64,000 nucleotides of DNA, from contig JAZAYU010000263.1 of the NCBI GenBank assembly GCA_038501625.1, positions 496,001 to 560,000 of the forward strand. Reading direction: 5' to 3'. The position numbers and the translations under genes are program-made. The DNA is from Corbicula japonica (lineage: Eukaryota > Mollusca > Bivalvia > Venerida > Cyrenidae). The notes beneath the pieces were generated by a model. The model worked only from the letters and a program-made list of their open reading frames with translations, was not told where the DNA came from and made no database searches. Shown here one piece after another: positions 24,690 through 35,912 of this stretch (within the stretch, counting starts at the first letter, position 1; each line of letters opens with the position of its first letter).

Positions 24690-25095
24690 ATTTCTGTTTC
24701 GTTTGACGGGCGGGAAAGACCACATCGACGACCTTCCTCTAGATTACATTCGTGGAAAAACGTTACCCTAGCTGAGCTCAAGGGCTTCATAGTCGTTGTT
24801 CCCAACATGGGTTTGGGTAAAAAAAATCTTCTAAAGAACATTATTGGAGAAAATCAAGGACAACCAATGTTGTTGTTTTTTTTTTTAATTTCTACACATT
24901 ATTGACAACAAAAGCACGCCCAAGCCTAATTTAAGATCTAGCTACCTTTACACTTCAAAGCAGCAACTATGTGTGGATGAAACTTTAGTTGGGACAAAAG
25001 CTCTGTTTGTTATGAAGCAATATATTTCATAAAAAATCAAAAATTGCCTTAAATTGTGGATGTTGTTTGAATCAGTATGTGGGTATGTTATTATA
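24690..25095 (+). pseudogene. Fossil piggyBac-type transposase
   Basis: Two pieces in different frames resemble the DDE_Tnp_1_7 (piggyBac) transposase. The first (24690-24860) has SWKNVTLAELKGF then a MGLGKK motif, like the W..vT..E...F......MGl segment of the family. The second (24946-25090) has LYTSKQQLCVDETLVG, FVMKQYI, then a stop, then KLWMLFESVCGYV, like the catalytic first-Asp region (DE), the QY.P.K motif and the KlW.lc.s.GYv strand. A frameshift and at least one stop make it dead. Terminal repeats and TTAA ends were not located. Confidence 0.65.
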
Positions 25096-25209
25096 ATCCT
25101 ATGTTACAGTGGGCGGCAGTATGATCTTGTTGAACCCGGTAACTTAGTAGTGCTTCCCGGCTTTTGTCAGAATCAAATCTACTAAACAAATTTTAAAATG
25201 TATATTATG

Positions 25210-26330
25210 ATTGCTTGCATCTGAACTCTTTCCAACTCAAACTTATCTCACCGGCATCCTAAGGCAAAACCGAAAAATGCCTAATGCAATTAAGACAGCT
25301 AATCTTTTAAACAACGGCTCAAACGAGAAAAGGTGAAATAGTATGTATTGCATAATTATAAAGATCACGATAAAAAGTCTATTTAAGGTAAGACCTTTGT
25401 AATGAATACCTATATCCAGAAGAGTATCCAAGGGAGGTAACTATAGTAGTAAATTAGGGTAGATTTCTGTCATGCAAGAGGACCAGGGTTCAAATCCCAC
25501 TGGAAGCTATTTTTTTTGTAAGCCTAGAGCTTAAATAATTGGCATATTTCTTTTTTTCCTGTGTAATTCTGTCATTGAATATAAAATTCTCATGATTTAA
25601 ACTAAAATAAGCAAAATAATCAAGATTAAAGGGGTTTTCGCTATCAGAATAGTGTTAATTCAAGTCATCAATTTGAAAATTTCTAAAACTGGACGGTAAA
25701 CTTCTCTGAAATTTTGTTTAAATTTTGTTTAAGGTATATAGTTAAAAAATGGTAAAGTTTGGTATATTGCACCAATCAGGATTTTGCACAATTTTCATTA
25801 ATTTAATCTCGTGAAATATAAAAAATGCATTTTTTTTTAAATTTATTTGGTCAAAAAATGTCATTTTAAGATAAATTCTGTATTTATATATTATATCTTA
25901 AATTGGTTAAGTAACATATAACATATTTTGGATAAACTGTAAAAAAATTAAGGTTGTATTTATCAATAACAAAAAATTTTGTCACCGATTAAAGAATATG
26001 GATACTTTCACGTTTTTTCTCACTTTTTTAAATAAAAAAAGCTAAAAATCTCAAAAACTACACGGTGAAAATCATTACAATTTTGCATACAAGTCAGTGG
26101 TATGAAGCAGTTGATGAAAATATAATCAGATGTTGGATTCTTAATAGTGCCTATTACACAGGTCTTACCTTAAGTGGTTTCTACATTTTATTCTGCGAAA
26201 ATCAGTACAAATCTATCTCGAAAACCAGTTGAAGTAAAAAGATACAACCAATACATGGGGATGTATACTTGAACGATATGCACACTACAATTTACTCTGA
26301 TCAAAGAACAATTGTCAAAATATGGAAAAG
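25210..26330. other. AT-rich DNA with one tRNA-like head
   Basis: At 25435-25510 (plus) GGGTTCAAATCCC is a clean B box with a matching GGG/CCC T-stem; the A box upstream (AGTAGTAAATTAGGG) is poor. No gene is seen elsewhere. Confidence 0.4.
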
Positions 26331-26338
26331 GGTCGTTT

Positions 26339-26588
26339 TGTGTCGCCCTTTCGAAGGGGGATCGCTTCATAGTGATCGCTTTGTCCGTCCGTCCTTACGT
26401 CACAAAAACTTAACGATGGCTATAACTTTGCCATTTCTTAATATGGCTTCATCAAACTTTTAAACTATATTGCTTATGGCATCACTGTCATGATGATGCC
26501 AAATTCAGGTCCAGGTCACATTTAATGGAGTTATGCCCCTTTTTGTACTTGGAATTGTTATTCTGACAAAGAACCAGAGGGCGACACA
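26339..26588. mobile_element. 250-bp MITE-like element (TGTGTCGCCCT ends)
   Basis: The ends TGTGTCGCCCT and AGGGCGACACA are inverted repeats of 11 bp. The interior has the CCGTCCGTCC and CATCACTGTCATGATGATGCC type motifs of dispersed invertebrate repeats. No target duplication was resolved. Confidence 0.6.
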
Positions 26589-27009
26589 TATGTTCAATTG
26601 AACACCTATCTAAATAATTTACTGCCCAGGTTTTCAATTAACGCATATATGTTATTTAAGCAAGACAGTTATGGCATGCCTATAACAAGACTAAGATTTA
26701 TGGGAGAGATTATCGAGGCATTATCACGTGAGCATCTTGGAACTGTACACTGTAAAAACAATCAAAGAAGCCAACTGCGCGAGGGAAGCCTCGAGACCGC
26801 TCCGTTTGCTCTAGGCGGGCTGCCGGTGACCGGAAGCGCACTTCATTTACATATACCGCATGCAGGAAGGCGGTTAATCGCACGGGGTTCTGTCAGCACA
26901 GGTGTATAGAAATGTAACATGTTTACGACCTCAGCGTGTTCGTTCATAGGTAGTCGCTTATCCGCAATATAATTTCGTATGAAATCTGTTTCGTTAAAAG
27001 TTTCTTTCT

Positions 27010-27480
27010 GGAGGTTCTGGGTGGGTGACATGTCAGTCGAAAACCCGATGTTTTCTTTCTCAAGTACCATATCCTTATTCTTCATTTTCTTCTATAGAGT
27101 TCAGAGTTACTAGTTACCTAAATAATACCATATTTAGTTTCTGTTTGTAATAAAAATTAAATAAAAAACAAGCATTCTATATAGGTTCTGGGTGGGTTAC
27201 ATGCCAACCGCTGATCAGATGTTTTCTTTCTCATGTACCATACACTTATTCTCGCTTTTCTTCTACTGACTTCGGAGTTTACTAGTTACAAAATAAATTT
27301 GTAATAAAAACCAAAATAAATAAACAAATAAAAACAACTTTGGGTGCTGGGTGGGTGACATGTCAGTCGATAACCCGATGTTTTCTACCTCGTATTCCAT
27401 ACGGTATTTCTCGCTTTTCTTCTTAATAGTTCAAGTTAACTAGTTACTTAACAGTTTCAAATTAAAATTCATTTTGTAAT
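27010..27480. repeat. Three tandem units of about 165 bp
   Basis: Units begin near 27012, 27182 and 27345, each with TCTGGGTGGGT or GCTGGGTGGGT, then GATGTTTTCT and CTCGCTTTTCTTCT-like blocks and an A-rich tail. On the minus strand, units 1 and 3 keep an open frame with a conserved ENIG.STDMSPTQ peptide, while unit 2 has TGA in that stretch. The units may therefore be duplicated exon fragments, but no conserved donor is visible. Confidence 0.75.
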
Positions 27481-27484
27481 AAAA

Positions 27485-28290
27485 ACGTTAAATAGAAAAC
27501 AAACATAGGGAACTGCGCTTTTGTTGGGTCCCAAGTCCCGTGTGAGAAAGCAGGACTGGTTAACAAAAACAACAACAAAAACAACAACAACAATTATTAT
27601 ATTTTCCTCGCCGTGAATAATTATCCGATAAACCGTTTGGATATAATTATGAATAAACTGCGTCGTGGAGTGTTTGGCGGAGGTCAAGACTATATCATTC
27701 GAATTTTTTATTTTCTTTGTAGAACACATGAGTTTAGTAAATTTACATTTATATATGAAACAAACTATAGTTTAAGCCTTAAATGAAAAAAATAAATTTA
27801 ATTCTAATGAGTATTGTAATTGCGCGCTAACAAAAACGTGAAATCGTCGCTAAAAGACGACGTAATGAAGTTGAAAAGTTGTTATTTTTCTGACGTCGCG
27901 AACGTCGTTGGCAATTTTGAAATTATAGTGTGGCAGGGAACGGTATTTGGTATTTTATGTGCGTTTGGGTTTGAAAACAGTGAAATACCACTTTTATTTC
28001 ACCGGTAAAATTCTAAAATTCACTGAAAAGCATAAAATAAATATCTCCCTCTGACCGTTTCTGAATCAGATTCTTAAACTTTAATTGCTGATGGAGTCAT
28101 TTATCTTAATTGTATTTGCTATCTCCCTTTTGACCGCATTCTTAGAAAAATCTTTTTATATCGTGACTTTCAAGATAAGTGAGTCGACACAAAAATTGTT
28201 TGCTATTTTATTCATTTTTTTCTAAGAAACAACCATAATTTATTAGGAATTTTATATTTTACCCAAAGTCACGTTTTTGCCAGATTATCA
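27485..28290. other. AT-rich DNA, no gene seen
   Basis: Has an AAC-rich run (27566-27592). Small open frames have no supporting context. Confidence 0.55.
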
Positions 28291-28294
28291 TATA

Positions 28295-28860
28295 CACTCA
28301 ACAAAAGTTCTAACTGGTCACTTTTTGTCCGTAATATTTTATTAGAAAGACATTGAATTCACGCCTAATTTATGATTATATGGCAACAACAGTATTCAAC
28401 TAATGCTTTAATCTTGTAATAATTGATTTTGGAACAGTTTGGCAAGAGTAATCCTTACTTTTGCTAAAAATGCATTTCTTGCATCAAATGGTCAAGCAAA
28501 CAGAACTTTGCTCTTAATTCCTTGTTTTGTTTTAATAGGACCCCTCATTAGTAGGAAAAACAGAAAACATGATTAACAAATAGCACATTTGTTTAAATAA
28601 ACCCCTTTCAAAGTATCCAATTTTAAAATTACCTCCCTTTCAATTAAAGACTGTAACAGTTCTAATTTTGACCCTGCGGTGTAAGTAAATGGTATTGGAT
28701 TCATTTAAGAAAACAATCAATAAAGATAAAAAGACATAAGATAATTAATTTAAAGACAAAACATATCTTTCCATAACCTCTCTTGACGTAGGGAAGAAAC
28801 AAAACTTGCATACATAGTAAACATATACAATTTATGACCAATTATAACTTTGGTTGAGTG
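28295..28860. mobile_element. TA-flanked TIR element, 566 bp
   Basis: CACTCAACAAAAGTTCTAAC then TGGTCA on the left matches the right end, whose complement reads CACTCAACCAAAGTTATAA then TTGGTCA. TA flanks both ends (28293-28294, 28861-28862). The interior is non-coding. The CACTCAAC terminus resembles the CACTTAAC terminus of family M1, suggesting related mobilising transposases (inference). Confidence 0.8.
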
Positions 28861-29056
28861 TATTATATTGAATTTACTTTCGTGTATTAAATTTTGACTT
28901 TGGAAAATTTACACCTTGCCGGTTCAGTCCAGTGTGTTATTTGTTACGTTCACAGATGAGAGCTGTTCGGAAAGTTTTGAGACGCACCAAAATATTCAGT
29001 TTAAAATACAAGCATAAAGCTGATTTTGCGTCTACAGATAGTTAAATGCATTATTA

Positions 29057-29290
29057 TTATGAAAACAATTCATGTGATACGTTTGTAACATCAGGGTGTG
29101 TTCGGCAGTACTTATCCATAGCAACATAGCAATTGTAAGGCAGGCGCAAGGCATTTAATTTGGAAACCAATCTTATTTTTTGTATCACGATCATCGCAGT
29201 TTTCGCGAAATCTTTATATTTGGTACGTAATGTCATTTTACATTTGTAACATCGTATATCCGTTGTTTTTATTTTTTCACAATTACGGCA
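29057..29290 (-). CDS. Candidate small ORF with paired CxxC motifs, unrecognised
   Basis: On the minus strand the frame runs through MQRCRNCEKIKTTDIRCYKC (CxxC-x9-CxxC, a zinc-ribbon-like arrangement), then a basic stretch and RLPYNCYVAMDKYC, ending HELFS and a stop. Codon use is varied, unlike AT-run frames. The frame continues upstream to 29470, but that part lies in antisense PLE-1 repeat, so the Met near 29290 is the more likely start if it is real. Position inside the putative mariner limits may mean it is an unrelated insertion or a host exon. No family is claimed. Confidence 0.28.
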   Translation of the reverse strand, partial: CRNCEKIKTTDIRCYKCKMTLRTKYKDFAKTAMIVIQKIRLVSKLNALRLPYNCYVAMDKYCRTHPDVTNVSHELFS

Positions 29291-29319
29291 ACGTTGCATT
29301 TGTGCAAAGGCATATTTAC

Positions 29320-29692
29320 CAGCCCTTTGGCTTTGCAATGCTATTAGCTTCTTATGTTTTATATGTTTGTGTGCTTTTGCATGCAACATTGTTGAGCTGA
29401 TGTGTGGGTTGCAGTTATTTAACCAAGACAACTTATACTTGTTTTGTGATACGAGAACTTGTTGGGGCAAGTGTGAGGTTGGTGCACCCTACAACCTGGT
29501 TTAAACCCCCATTGGCAATTTGTTTTGCCACTGACTGTTCCAAGGCGGAATCACCTAAGGTTCGTTAATTGTTTGTGGCGTCCTATTTGAATTGACATAC
29601 TTATAACAAACATGCTCTCTCTCTATTCCTCTCTTCTTTTTCGCTGCGTGGGGAGGCTGTGTTTTGTGAGTGTGGCGAGTCCTTATATGCGG
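29320..29692 (+). repeat. PLE-1 3'-end copy, 5' truncated
   Basis: It runs from CCCTTTGGCTTTGCAATGC through GGTTTAAACCCCCATTGGC and TTCCAAGGCGG to GTGGGGAGGCTGTG and GCGAGTCCTTATATGC, parallel to the 51.8-52.2 kb copy. Confidence 0.85.
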
Positions 29693-29734
29693 AGAAATCA
29701 CATATGAAAATAAATATTTTTAGAAAACGCAGGC

Positions 29735-30012
29735 AACGGACAGGGTGTAAGAATTGCGCTAGTGTGTCGTTGGTACAAGGAGTTTCGGGAGGGGAGGATA
29801 TCTCGGACATCTTCTTTTCCAGTGGATAAAAAGCCCCGATGGACTATGTTGTGTTTCCCGCCATCAAGTCAGAGCTACAGGGTAAACGGTTTGAAAGTTT
29901 ACAGCAGCTGTGTGGCCTTGTAATGAGGATTGTTTCTTCGTTCACAGGTGACTGGTATACGATTTTATTCACTCGCTATGTAATGAAACACAAAAAACTG
30001 CTTGAAATGTGA
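29735..30012 (+). pseudogene. Internally deleted mariner transposase
   Basis: The first part reads RWYKEFREGR, the typical helix-turn-helix segment of mariner transposases. A frameshift follows; then from 29842 a 56-codon frame reads DYVVFPAIKSELQGKRFES and ends at TGA (30010-30012), the C-terminal end of the family (YD.FP.LK..L.GKRF). The whole catalytic DDD domain between the two is missing, so it is inactive. Confidence 0.72.
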
Positions 30013-30254
30013 CGGGCGATAACTTAAGACAAAATGATGTTTAACATTTGACGTCAAATATTACGACGATTTTTTAAAGCACCGTTCGCCGCGCGTTTGA
30101 TGATTTTATCTTTGCATGTGATGTTTTATGTGAAATAGATGTGGTATTTGTATTTTTGCACAGGTGTAGATAAAGGAACACCATAATTTACACATGATTT
30201 TTGTTTAAATATTCTAAAGTTATAAAGGATGTCCCAAAACTTTCTGTGTTTAAA

Positions 30255-31340
30255 TAAATTTGTCAACAGCCAAGTTGTCGTTGTTTTTCATGTTTGATCT
30301 TCGCCATGCAGTCTCATGATAAACAACACACAACAATTAAAATTAAGATGTTTCCAGCATTTTGTCTGTGAAAGAAATATTACTGCATATACCTAACTGA
30401 CAATTAAAATCAAGTTTTGAAAAAAAAGTGAATTATGCATATCAGGTGTTGGAAATAGCCTCACTTTCCAAAGATAACATATCACAGATGAAAGTAACTA
30501 AATTGTTATCAACATTAATTATCACAATGTTGCTGAATTTGCGGTCTGTGAGGTTTTTAAAATCGTGTTGTGGAAATTGAATTACATGTACTTACAATTA
30601 ATATAGAATAAGGATAAAGATCGATGTTATATATTTATTTCACTAATCTATCATTTCTTGACTTACTTAGCATCTCTTATGTTATTGCGGAATTATTCAT
30701 TTTACTAGCTTATTTCAAAACTTTTTATTCCATATTATAATGATTTATCGCATGTGCGAATAGTTTAGATCCATATAAGCTGGCACATCAATGCCATCTA
30801 ATCTGGTTCTATACTCTTCGCCCACGCGATACATTTGATTGTCATTTCCCATAGAGTAAAGAAAAATATTTATTTTTTTTTATATTTATACTGCACATAT
30901 TCAAGACTCCCGGTTAATAGTATCGGAGTACGAACATTTAAAAAAATATTAAGCATGTTTTAATGATACATGATAAAAAGTAATAAGTGGTTCAATTTTG
31001 CCCACTGACATGTACAAACAGTAACTCATTGTCAAGTTAAAGCATAAATTAAAACATGAAATGATTACACTTGAACCCTTAACAGACTGAATTCTTTGGA
31101 TTTGTGAAGATCACAAGCCTGCCATAGCTTACCCTGCTCCCTACATGTAAACTTATAAAAAAAACTGTCAGTTGCTAATGAATCTTTAAAAACATGTTAT
31201 AATAAAATGTGATTTTGTGATAAAATCATGGCGAAATTTAATGCTTAAATTATCCAGTTTATATGATTTCTGTATATAATTAACATTTGAACTGTTTTAT
31301 TTCATTCGAGGGTTATTTTTGTAGTGTTCACAGTCACTGT
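30255..31340. other. AT-rich DNA, no gene seen
   Basis: No feature is supported before the promoter-like motifs at 31355. Confidence 0.55.
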
Positions 31341-31354
31341 AATGGTGAAATGGT

Positions 31355-31377
31355 CACGTGACTACCAATATGGCGGC
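31355..31377 (+). promoter_or_regulatory. E-box plus YY1-like motif
   Basis: CACGTG (31355-31360) is followed five bases later by CCAATATGGCGGC, which fits the YY1 core AANATGGCGGC. It stands out in AT-rich DNA and lies 77 bp before the left arm of the 5.6-kb inverted repeat. A promoter role is inference. Confidence 0.3.
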
Positions 31378-32627
31378 GGTCAATTTATCAATTCTGGGAT
31401 TGTCTATATTTCGCAATGTACATCTTAGCAGCGGTGTTCTGCATAATAAAAATCTTTAAAAAAAGTTTCGAGAAAATAGTGATATTTGGTACCAAATGAA
31501 AGTTCATGATTTTCCTGATACGAAATGGACATTGGTTTTTAGAGTTATAAATCCTATCACTGTACATGACGTCGCAAACAACACCATCTACGCGCGTTTT
31601 TGACGGTCTATCAATGGCCGTAAAATCGCCGTATTTTTCATTTTTGATCTAAAATAGTGACGCATAGAGACAATTTAACCATACAGAATGATCATGTTAG
31701 TGATTTTCTTCATGCTGATAGGAAAAACATGATAAATTTATTTACAATTGTTAAATTAATAACAAAAATTGGATGTTTGAAAATTTCGAGTTTTCGTCGA
31801 TTTTTCACATTTAAAGTCCAATTACAAAAAATCGGCCCGAAATTTTTTTGCAATTTTTTGATATGTTCAGGAACAATATATTTTCAATTCCATAGTCAAT
31901 TTTCAAAAACTTTCACCGTCGATTAATTTTTCAATCGCGATTTTACGAAGTACACCACACGTCGTATTTTACGCCGTAAATATAGAAGTTTACGTTTCGT
32001 TATGCCATATATGTTTGTTGACGGTAATCCTTTGGATATACAACGTTACCAAAAATTCAAATTTGATTTGTAATTTTGAAAACAAAACAACGATGCACAT
32101 ATTAAATTTAAAAGCTAATTTTCATATCTAAATTGATGAAATAAGAGCTGTTTTCTGCACAAATTATGTAAAACCTATAAATGTTTTTGAGAACCAGAGC
32201 AAATAAAGTTTCAATTATATTGCAGCTGAATATGTTCCGTACGATTGTTTTTCATTTTCAAAATTTAAGATTTATTTTATATACACATCGAATAACATAT
32301 ATAAAACAATAACAAGAATAATTTTAACATGAAATATCTCAGGCCTGCCAAAACTTCTTTAGTCCGAAGATTTTGGCTGAATATATCAATTATGACGACG
32401 ACTACGATGATCACGGTTGTTTTAATGTCTTGTTGCTGCTGTTAGCTATGATTGTAGCTAAAAACGATGTGGATGATAATGATATTGATGATGATGGTAT
32501 TTTCTCGTATTCTTATTTATAATTAGTTTTAACTTATTTATTTTACGATTGTGAAACAAGTTTTTCCAACTCACGATCGATGACTGCTTCCTGGGTTTCC
32601 AACCAATACTCGCGCCGAATGTGGACT

Positions 32628-32702
32628 CATCCCTAGTGGGACTCGAACCCGCAGTCTCCGCATCTGGATTCCGACGCTCTACCCCTAGACCACTGTTCTT
32701 CC
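32628..32702 (-). repeat. tRNA-like Pol III head in the left arm
   Basis: On the minus strand GTGGTCTAGGGGTAGAGCG (A box) precedes GCGGGTTCGAGTCCCAC (B box and T-arm). The spacing suits Pol III, but a full acceptor stem is not found, so it is likelier a SINE head or tRNA relic. Confidence 0.5.
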
Positions 32703-32843
32703 AAGTTCTTCGATAATTATGTTCTTCAAATAATGTTATAAAAATATTTTGCCGATGTTGTTTTAACTTGCTTAAAAATGACTTTTACCTATTATTATTA
32801 TTATTTTTTTATATTTCTGTTAAAGACCTGTATTTGACAATAC

Positions 32844-33098
32844 TTGAATGAACATGCAATGAAAATAGACGAAGGCAGGTGTAACATCGAGGCCCTTGTT
32901 TCCTTTATGACACTTGATTATTGTATAGTTGTGCCAGAGGCACTGAGGCAGCATGTCACTGACCACGTCCTCGTCATCTCGCAACAAACAGAAAATGTGC
33001 GACTATGCAGTAGTATAATTATGTACATTGCACAACTTAAAATTAGATTTAATTTTAATACATATTTTTGCAATTTCATACAAATTTGGAGATTTTGA
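32844..33098 (+). other. 84-codon frame in the left arm (paired with 35439-35693)
   Basis: Starts MNEHAMKIDEGRCNIEALV and contains DYCIVVPEALRQHVTDHV, then becomes AT-run sequence near its end. The same frame lies at 35439-35693 on the minus strand with a single Glu/Gly difference. Preservation reflects arm identity, not necessarily selection. I do not recognise the peptide. Confidence 0.3.
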
Positions 33099-33210
33099 CT
33101 GTAAAGCCGGAGTTACGGAGAAGTAACTTAAAATCCGGAGATTTCGGATAAACTCCGAAAATTTCACAGGCCTGAATATCTTACTTCAAATGTGACAGAT
33201 ATTAATGGCT

Positions 33211-33412
33211 TCGAGTTTTCGTCGATTTTTCACATTTAAAGTCCAATTAGAAAAAATCGGCCCGAAATTTTTTTGCAATTTTTTGATATGTTCAGGAACA
33301 ATATATTTTCAATTCCATAGTCAATTTTCAAAAACTTTCACCGTCGATTTATTTTTCAATCGCGATTTTACGAAGTACACCACACGTCGTATTTTGACGC
33401 CGCAAATATAAA
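33211..33412 (+). repeat. Third copy of a 190-bp arm segment
   Basis: Directly after the left arm, sequence from CGAGTTTTCGTCGATTTTTC to CACCACACGTCGTATTTT repeats 31786-31973 in direct orientation with few changes. It lies in the spacer and breaks the symmetry. Confidence 0.88.
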
Positions 33413-33419
33413 CGTTCGC

Positions 33420-35327
33420 GATTCCGCTATTTCGATTAAGTAACGTTCGCTTTTAAGAGAAACATTTTAGATTCGTAAATCAAAAATTTGGATTTTTTCG
33501 TTTATCGCAGTTCATTAATGGCGCTGTTATCGGCCAATTTTAATAAGTGCATTCTATTGCCAAGATAATGACCGCTTATCTTTATTCTATACTCTATTCC
33601 AAAAGCAAGTATGCACTTTGTTTTCGGTGATTTTTCTTTAACTGCTTTTTTGATGACAAAATACGTATTTGGTATCAAAATTGCGATTTGATCATGTTAA
33701 TTCTATAGTAAAATTATCCATGTCTGTTCTCAATGTTGATACCAAATATTTAGGCATTAAGAAAAGCTGTTAACTAATGGGCAATCGTGAAAAGAAAGTG
33801 TGCACTTTCGTTCGCAATAGTATTAATGAACTATGGAACGCCTACAAACGAGCTCATAAAATAAAAAAAAAGTTTTGCTGAACCAAATGCGTTACATTTG
33901 TGATAATTTAAAATATGGATTGTCGACTTTACTTTTTGAATTAAATAATTAAAAACTAAAGTACGTAGAAACGTGCTTTTCCTAACATAATAAAATAATC
34001 TGTACAATAAATAACCAGTAAGATCGTTCAATACTTTTGATTCTGTGCAAGCTTGCCTTACGCGTAGTTCGTAAATATGAGCATGCGCGTTAAGAAAGAT
34101 GCTATAAATCTTTAAAATGTAAAATGTTAACGCATTTGGTAAGCTAGTTAAAAAGTTTTGCACCTATAAGGTCTAGACATACAACAACGCCCAGCCCCCC
34201 CCCCCCCACCCCCGGGAAGACATTGTCACAAATCTGGGTTGCACATATCAAAATATATAGCTGATCTTCAGTATGGACTTATCAAGACTAACAACATCAA
34301 TTTTAAGCCAGTGAACCTTGACTGGTAATTGGTATTAAACATCACCTTTTGACAGTGGCTAGTTCCGATTGATTAATGCGTCGATAATAATCCAACGAAT
34401 CAATCTATCCATCGACTGTTACCGTGTTCTATGTAACAAAATGATAAGAATAGGTTCTGAAGTTTGATTCAAATTACAAATAAACGTTTTGGGATTGATT
34501 CAAATTGCATATCGTTTTCATATGATCTCTATAAATTGTGGTTGAATTTTAACGCGATCCACGATGCGAAAACAAGTGAGTTTTCACTTCGTCTTTATCT
34601 TTCTCGTCCTGTGCATATTTTTTTTACATAAATAATAAATATTTGCCAAAGAAGTGTTTCAATATGGAGGTTTTTATTTGCAATAAGACCGCTGTTATCT
34701 ATATTTAATCTTAATATATTAAAACTACTATTATCTCTTCTTGTAAACTAGCGCAATGTGCCTATATTAGAAATTACAAGCTAATATAATACATAAAGGG
34801 AAGTAATAGCACGACCGCCTTTAAATACCAACACTGAAAAGAAGAATTCGATGCTACATGTAGTAGTTAAATTTATTTAGTTTCTGGAAGAAATCTGTAA
34901 CCCAGGTGTGAAAATTAAATTACCGACTTTAAGTTGAATATAATTTAGTGTCCTGACGGGAAGTGAGTGGTCATTTATCTGTTTGACAATTTAGACTGAC
35001 ATTGCACAGTTTTGGAAACTCAGTCCGTATGAATGTACGTACATGCGTCAGTGAAATGCTATTACATTTATCCCTAAATTACATATTGTGCAAAATAGTT
35101 CCTTCAGCAAAATGTTTATCATTGTCTCGGCTGGAAGATATTAATAATAGAGGACAAGATAATCAACATAGGATTAGGTATGAAACGTGTAACGACACTG
35201 ACAGTTTATATAGTCACGTGGCAGAGGGTTGTCCTCGGGGTTGACACATGATATATTTTGACGGCCGTGAGTTCATATTCCACCAACTCTGATTATTATT
35301 GTTGTATTTTTTAATTAAGGAAACTTA
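33420..35327. other. Spacer of the 5.6-kb inverted repeat
   Basis: Contains a 13-C run (34195-34207) and two open frames without support (33831-34163 minus, 35002-35244 plus). No gene is claimed. Confidence 0.5.
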
Positions 35328-35438
35328 AGCCATTAATATCTGTCACATTTGAAGTAAGATATTCAGGCCTGTGAAATTCTGGAGTTTATCCGAAATCTCC
35401 GGATTTTAAGTTACTTCTCCGTAACTCCGGCTTTACAG

Positions 35439-35693
35439 TCAAAATCTCCAAATTTGTATGAAATTGCAAAAATATGTATTAAAATTAAATCTAATTTTAA
35501 GTTGTGCAATGTACATAATTATACTACTGCATAGTCGCACATTTCCTGTTTGTTGCGAGATGACGAGGACGTGGTCAGTGACATGCTGCCTCAGTGCCTC
35601 TGGCACAACTATACAATAATCAAGTGTCATAAAGGAAACAAGGGCCTCGATGTTACACCTGCCTTCGTCTATTTTCATTGCATGTTCATTCAA
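35439..35693 (-). other. 84-codon frame in the right arm
   Basis: Mirror copy of the frame at 32844-33098, differing by one residue (Gly for Glu in the QQT.NVRLCSS stretch). Confidence 0.3.
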
Positions 35694-35837
35694 GTATTGT
35701 CAAATACAGGTCTTTAACAGAAATATAAAAAAAAATATAATAATAATAGGTAAAAGTCATTTTTAAGCAAGTTTAAACAACATCGGCAAAATATTTTTAT
35801 AACATTATTTGAAGAACATAATTATCGAAGAACTTGG

Positions 35838-35912
35838 AAGAACAGTGGTCTAGGGGTAGAGCGTCGGAATCCAGATGCGGAGACTGCGGGTTCGAGTCCC
35901 ACTAGGGATGAG
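35838..35912 (+). repeat. tRNA-like Pol III head in the right arm
   Basis: Same sequence as 32628-32702 in opposite orientation: A box around TGGTCTAGGGGTAGAGCG, B box GGTTCGAGTCCC. Sequence downstream (CATTCGGCGCGAGTATTGG) is likewise shared by both arms and may be SINE body. Confidence 0.5.

Larger units (their letters stand above)
28965..30252 (+). mobile_element. Probable mariner-type element remnant
   Basis: GGAAAGTTTTGAGACG near 28974 and CGTCCCAAAACTTTC-like sequence near 30228-30246 (complement GAAAGTTTTGGGACATCC) look like opposed mariner terminal repeats around the transposase relic at 29735-30012. A PLE-1 fragment (29320-29692) sits inside. The limits are approximate. Confidence 0.5.

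Noticed and set aside
24512..24841. 109-codon minus-strand frame
   Set aside because: It is antisense to the piggyBac relic, which explains the open frame better.
31657..33411. Frames sharing an SSFRRFFTFKVQL peptide (31657-31926 and 33205-33411)
   Set aside because: The similarity comes from the direct DNA repeat. Composition is AT-run, and the mirror copy shows no frame preservation beyond DNA identity.
34195..34207. Poly-C run as a regulatory or structural element
   Set aside because: A simple homopolymer next to CCACCCCCGGG. It may be a mutation hot spot or sequencing-prone site; no function can be supported.
35838..35912. True tRNA gene in the arms of the 5.6-kb repeat
   Set aside because: The T-arm is good, but no 7-bp acceptor stem and no clean anticodon arm could be drawn.
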